Shown here: positions 41,898-43,798 of the stretch, piece after piece
Layout of the letters: each line of letters starts with the position of its first letter
How positions within the stretch are numbered: the stretch's first letter is position 1
DNA from: Acidobacteria bacterium RIFCSPLOWO2_02_FULL_61_28
Lineage (GTDB): Bacteria > Acidobacteriota > Terriglobia > 2-12-FULL-54-10
DNA: 43,798 bases
Direction: 5' to 3'
NCBI GenBank assembly: GCA_001767035.1
Contig: MEKR01000196.1
Coordinates: 32,336-76,133 of the forward strand
The notes under the pieces: model-generated
Seen by the model: the letters and a program-made list of their open reading frames with translations, nothing else
Told to the model about the DNA's origin: nothing
Databases searched by the model: none
Translations under genes and position numbers: made by a program

Positions 41898-42959
41898 TTA
41901 CTTGTCATAAAGATGCAATCGGATGATCTCCATCTGCTCCGGTCGGTCAAAAATAGCCCAGGGCAGGAACTTCTTGGCCAAAACACGGAATCCACCGAAG
42001 AAAATACCACCCATCAAGGCAATCAGCAGCATGAAACCGGCCAAGAAAAAGACAGCCAGCATGAGATTTCCAATATTATCCCGTGGACTGGGGGCGGGCT
42101 CGTTCCACGTCACTACGCTTCCATAGCGGATTCCGTCGAGAAGCTTCTCGGCCGGAGCTTGCTGCGGGGAATCGAGAACCACACCCAGCACCGAGCCTTT
42201 CCGGCGGAGATAGACAGTCCCGAGCGCCGGCGGTTTCGATGCGGCCGCCAATTCCTGAAAGCTGCGGAGTTGCTTGGCGGCGAGCTGCGGGGTGGCGTAG
42301 GTCACCAGAAGGAATCGCAGGCGGCTCCCCCGGCTCCGGTACTGCGCCAGAACTGCCTCCGCCCCCAGGTCGAAACCGATCCACGCGGGAGGCACCTTTG
42401 TTTCCAGCCGCGCGAACGCTGCGGGCCCCATGAGAAACTTGGTGGAGCGAGCAATCAGATTTTCCTCGGGGAGGTAGTCCGGAAGCAACGGGAGGAATTC
42501 CGCGGTTGGTCGGAGCCGGGGGACCTCCGCCAGCAGCATCGCGACTTCTTCCCGCTCCAACCCCTCACCCCGGACATCCACAACATAGAGACCGCGCCGC
42601 GCCAGCCAACGTCCCGGCGACGTCAGTATCGCGTCATCCCCGTCTGCGCCCTCCATGCCACTCTCTTGATAGAACAAATACAGGCCAAAACTCCCGCTGG
42701 CATCTTTCATCTGCCATAGGGTCACGGTCAGCTTGGAGTTATTTCGCGCGTATTCTCTCCGCTGGCCGGAAGCAAACCCGTACTCCTGAAGCACCAGGGC
42801 ATCGTCGCCGGCAAACCGGGAGAGCCGGGACGCAGGAATCGGCTGAAAGCTCGTGGTCTGCCAGCCGTTGAAACTGTCGGGCAAGTTGGCGTGGGCGGCA
42901 CTCGTCAGGAGGAGAAAAACACCCGCCAAAAAGAGGCCACCGTGCCTCCGCATCGCCAT
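41898..42959 (-). CDS. Exported membrane-anchored protein, DUF6599-like
   Basis: About 353 residues. A signal peptide (GGLFLAGVFLLLTSAAHA) is followed by a globular part with NGWQTTSFQPIPASRL, DDALVLQEYGFASGQRREY, FGLYLFYQES and LLPDYLPEENLIARSTKFLMGP. A membrane segment (NLMLAVFFLAGFMLLIALMG) lies near the C-terminus with a cytosolic tail. I think this is the DUF6599 type known from Acidobacteria; the function is unknown. The ATG at 42959 has GGAG 9 bases upstream; an ATG at 42965 is too close to it. Confidence 0.82.
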   Translation of the reverse strand: MAMRRHGGLFLAGVFLLLTSAAHANLPDSFNGWQTTSFQPIPASRLSRFAGDDALVLQEYGFASGQRREYARNNSKLTVTLWQMKDASGSFGLYLFYQESGMEGADGDDAILTSPGRWLARRGLYVVDVRGEGLEREEVAMLLAEVPRLRPTAEFLPLLPDYLPEENLIARSTKFLMGPAAFARLETKVPPAWIGFDLGAEAVLAQYRSRGSRLRFLLVTYATPQLAAKQLRSFQELAAASKPPALGTVYLRRKGSVLGVVLDSPQQAPAEKLLDGIRYGSVVTWNEPAPSPRDNIGNLMLAVFFLAGFMLLIALMGGIFFGGFRVLAKKFLPWAIFDRPEQMEIIRLHLYDK

Positions 42960-43040
42960 CGTCATTCGCTCCTTTCGATCATGATACTCCTGTTCCGTTC
43001 GTTTGACTACCGAGACTGGGCGCAGGATTCGGAAAATCTG

Positions 43041-43068
43041 CCCGCTCCCTCACGGTCGCGGCTCGGAT
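43041..43068 (+). repeat. Dispersed repeat family 1 copy in an intergenic gap
   Basis: CCCGCTCCCTCACGGTCGCGG then CTCGGAT, nearly the same as the copy at 33095-33121. It lies between two divergent genes and not at a stop codon. Confidence 0.8.
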
Positions 43069-43095
43069 GGACGCGCGGCTTGGATTGCCCCCCAC

Positions 43096-43124
43096 TTGAC
43101 ATCCGACAGCTCTCGGGCAATTCT
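43096..43124 (+). promoter_or_regulatory. Candidate promoter of the amidotransferase gene
   Basis: A perfect TTGACA at 43096-43101 with a weak AATTCT 17 bases on (43119-43124). The gene starts 28 bases later. Confidence 0.45.
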
Positions 43125-43151
43125 ACCCTTCTGGAAGGAGAGCAAGCAGAA

Positions 43152-43798
43152 ATGTCGCCCGCTGCGGAACCGCACGCTCCCATCGCCCTGGCTCAGGGCA
43201 GGCCCTGGTTGGTGCTCCGTCATATCGAGCACGAGCATATCGGCACGCTTGCCCGAGTCCTGGAGGGGGCCGGAATAGCGTACCGCTATCTGGACGTGTT
43301 TCGGGGGGAGGCGGTGCCGGAGACTCCTGCCGACTGGAGTGGCCTGATCGTGATGGGCGGTCCCATGGGAGTCTATGAGGCCGACCGCTACCCGTTTCTC
43401 GGAGAGGAACAACGCCTCATCCGCCAGGCGAAGGAGGCCGGCCTGCCCGTCTTGGGGATCTGTCTTGGCTCGCAACTGATCGCCGGGGCACTCGGCGCCC
43501 GCGTCTATCCTGGACACAAGAAGGAAATCGGGTGGTACCCCGTGGAGGTTACCGCCCCGCAAGATGCATTCACCGCCGGGCTGCCGTCACGCTTCATGGG
43601 GTTCCACTGGCACGGCGACACCTTCGACCTGCCCGCCGGCGCGGTCCCGCTCTTTCGCTCCGACCTCTATGAAAACCAGGGATTCCGCTACGGGCGAAAC
43701 GTCTGTGCGATCCAATTTCATTTGGAGATCACCGCGGCGATGGTCGCCGAGTGGCTGGCCGACGGAGGATGCCAACGCGAGTTGGCCGCCGTCCCAGA
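43152..43798 (+). CDS. Class I glutamine amidotransferase domain protein, cut by window edge
   Basis: 215 codons are present and the gene runs off the right edge. It is like the GMP synthase-type amidotransferase proteins (GATase1): LVLRHIEHEHIGTLA, LIVMGGPMGVYEADRYPFL, the catalytic LGICLGSQLIAGALGA with the nucleophilic Cys, FHWHGDTFDLP, and CAIQFHLEI with the catalytic His. No synthetase domain is visible, so it is probably one of the free-standing proteins that act on unknown acceptors. The ATG at 43152 has AAGGAG about 11 bases upstream. Confidence 0.92.
   Translation, partial: MSPAAEPHAPIALAQGRPWLVLRHIEHEHIGTLARVLEGAGIAYRYLDVFRGEAVPETPADWSGLIVMGGPMGVYEADRYPFLGEEQRLIRQAKEAGLPVLGICLGSQLIAGALGARVYPGHKKEIGWYPVEVTAPQDAFTAGLPSRFMGFHWHGDTFDLPAGAVPLFRSDLYENQGFRYGRNVCAIQFHLEITAAMVAEWLADGGCQRELAAVP

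Overview
The window is about 43.8 kb of GC-rich bacterial DNA with tightly packed protein genes. I found no rRNA, tRNA, CRISPR array, transposase or phage gene. Lipid A/LPS core genes (waaA, lpxK, waaF, gmhB, waaC) point to a diderm. Their combination with bacillithiol genes (bshA, bshB1), a MEMO-family protein, DUF3108 and DUF6599-like proteins, and many small dispersed palindromic repeats suggests an Acidobacteriota-like organism. That assignment is inference; no marker RNA gene is present.

Layout. 1-4.5 kb: the 5' part of uvrA (minus) and complete uvrB (plus), separated by a DUF433/DUF5615 toxin-antitoxin-like pair. 4.7-9.4 kb (minus): bacillithiol genes bshB1 and bshA, then a large exported PIG-L deacetylase-like protein. 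9.4-11.4 kb (minus): an accessory islet with a second DUF433/DUF5615 pair, an antitoxin with a truncated RelE/ParE toxin, and a stand-alone CHAT/caspase-like protein. 11.7-18.7 kb (plus): the LPS operon waaA-lpxK-waaF-gmhB-waaC, followed by an isoprenylcysteine-methyltransferase-like membrane protein and a DUF3108 protein. 18.8-30.2 kb (minus): a small unknown gene, comEC, rlmD, an unknown gene, an O-methyltransferase, a DinB-like gene, coaX, birA and valS.

30.2-32.3 kb is a second accessory islet. A hicBA module sits between two copies of the valS 5' end. It is followed by a pentapeptide-TIR gene whose natural start appears to lie in a different frame, joined at an in-phase A AAA AAC slippery heptamer, and then a double zinc-ribbon gene. 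32.4-36.5 kb (minus): a radical SAM gene, a MEMO-family gene with a PqqD-like N-terminus, and an amidase. 36.6-39.2 kb: a structured leader, a degenerate response-regulator receiver, a metallo-beta-lactamase-fold hydrolase and an unknown gene. 39.2-43 kb (minus): pgk and gap, with terminator-like hairpins ahead of gap, and a DUF6599-like membrane protein. The right edge cuts a class I glutamine amidotransferase.

A recurring theme is small repeats, of which I count at least nine copies of one hairpin family. Many sit at or just after stop codons. Several are read in frame inside conserved proteins (UvrA, amidase, probably ValS) or make up the last residues of others (the PIG-L protein and the radical SAM protein). 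This resembles the behaviour of Rickettsia palindromic elements. The items I would check first are the TIR frameshift, the CHAT-like gene beside a broken toxin, the hicBA insertion that duplicated the valS start, the repeat-coded peptides, the MEMO/radical SAM pairing, and the gap leader terminators.
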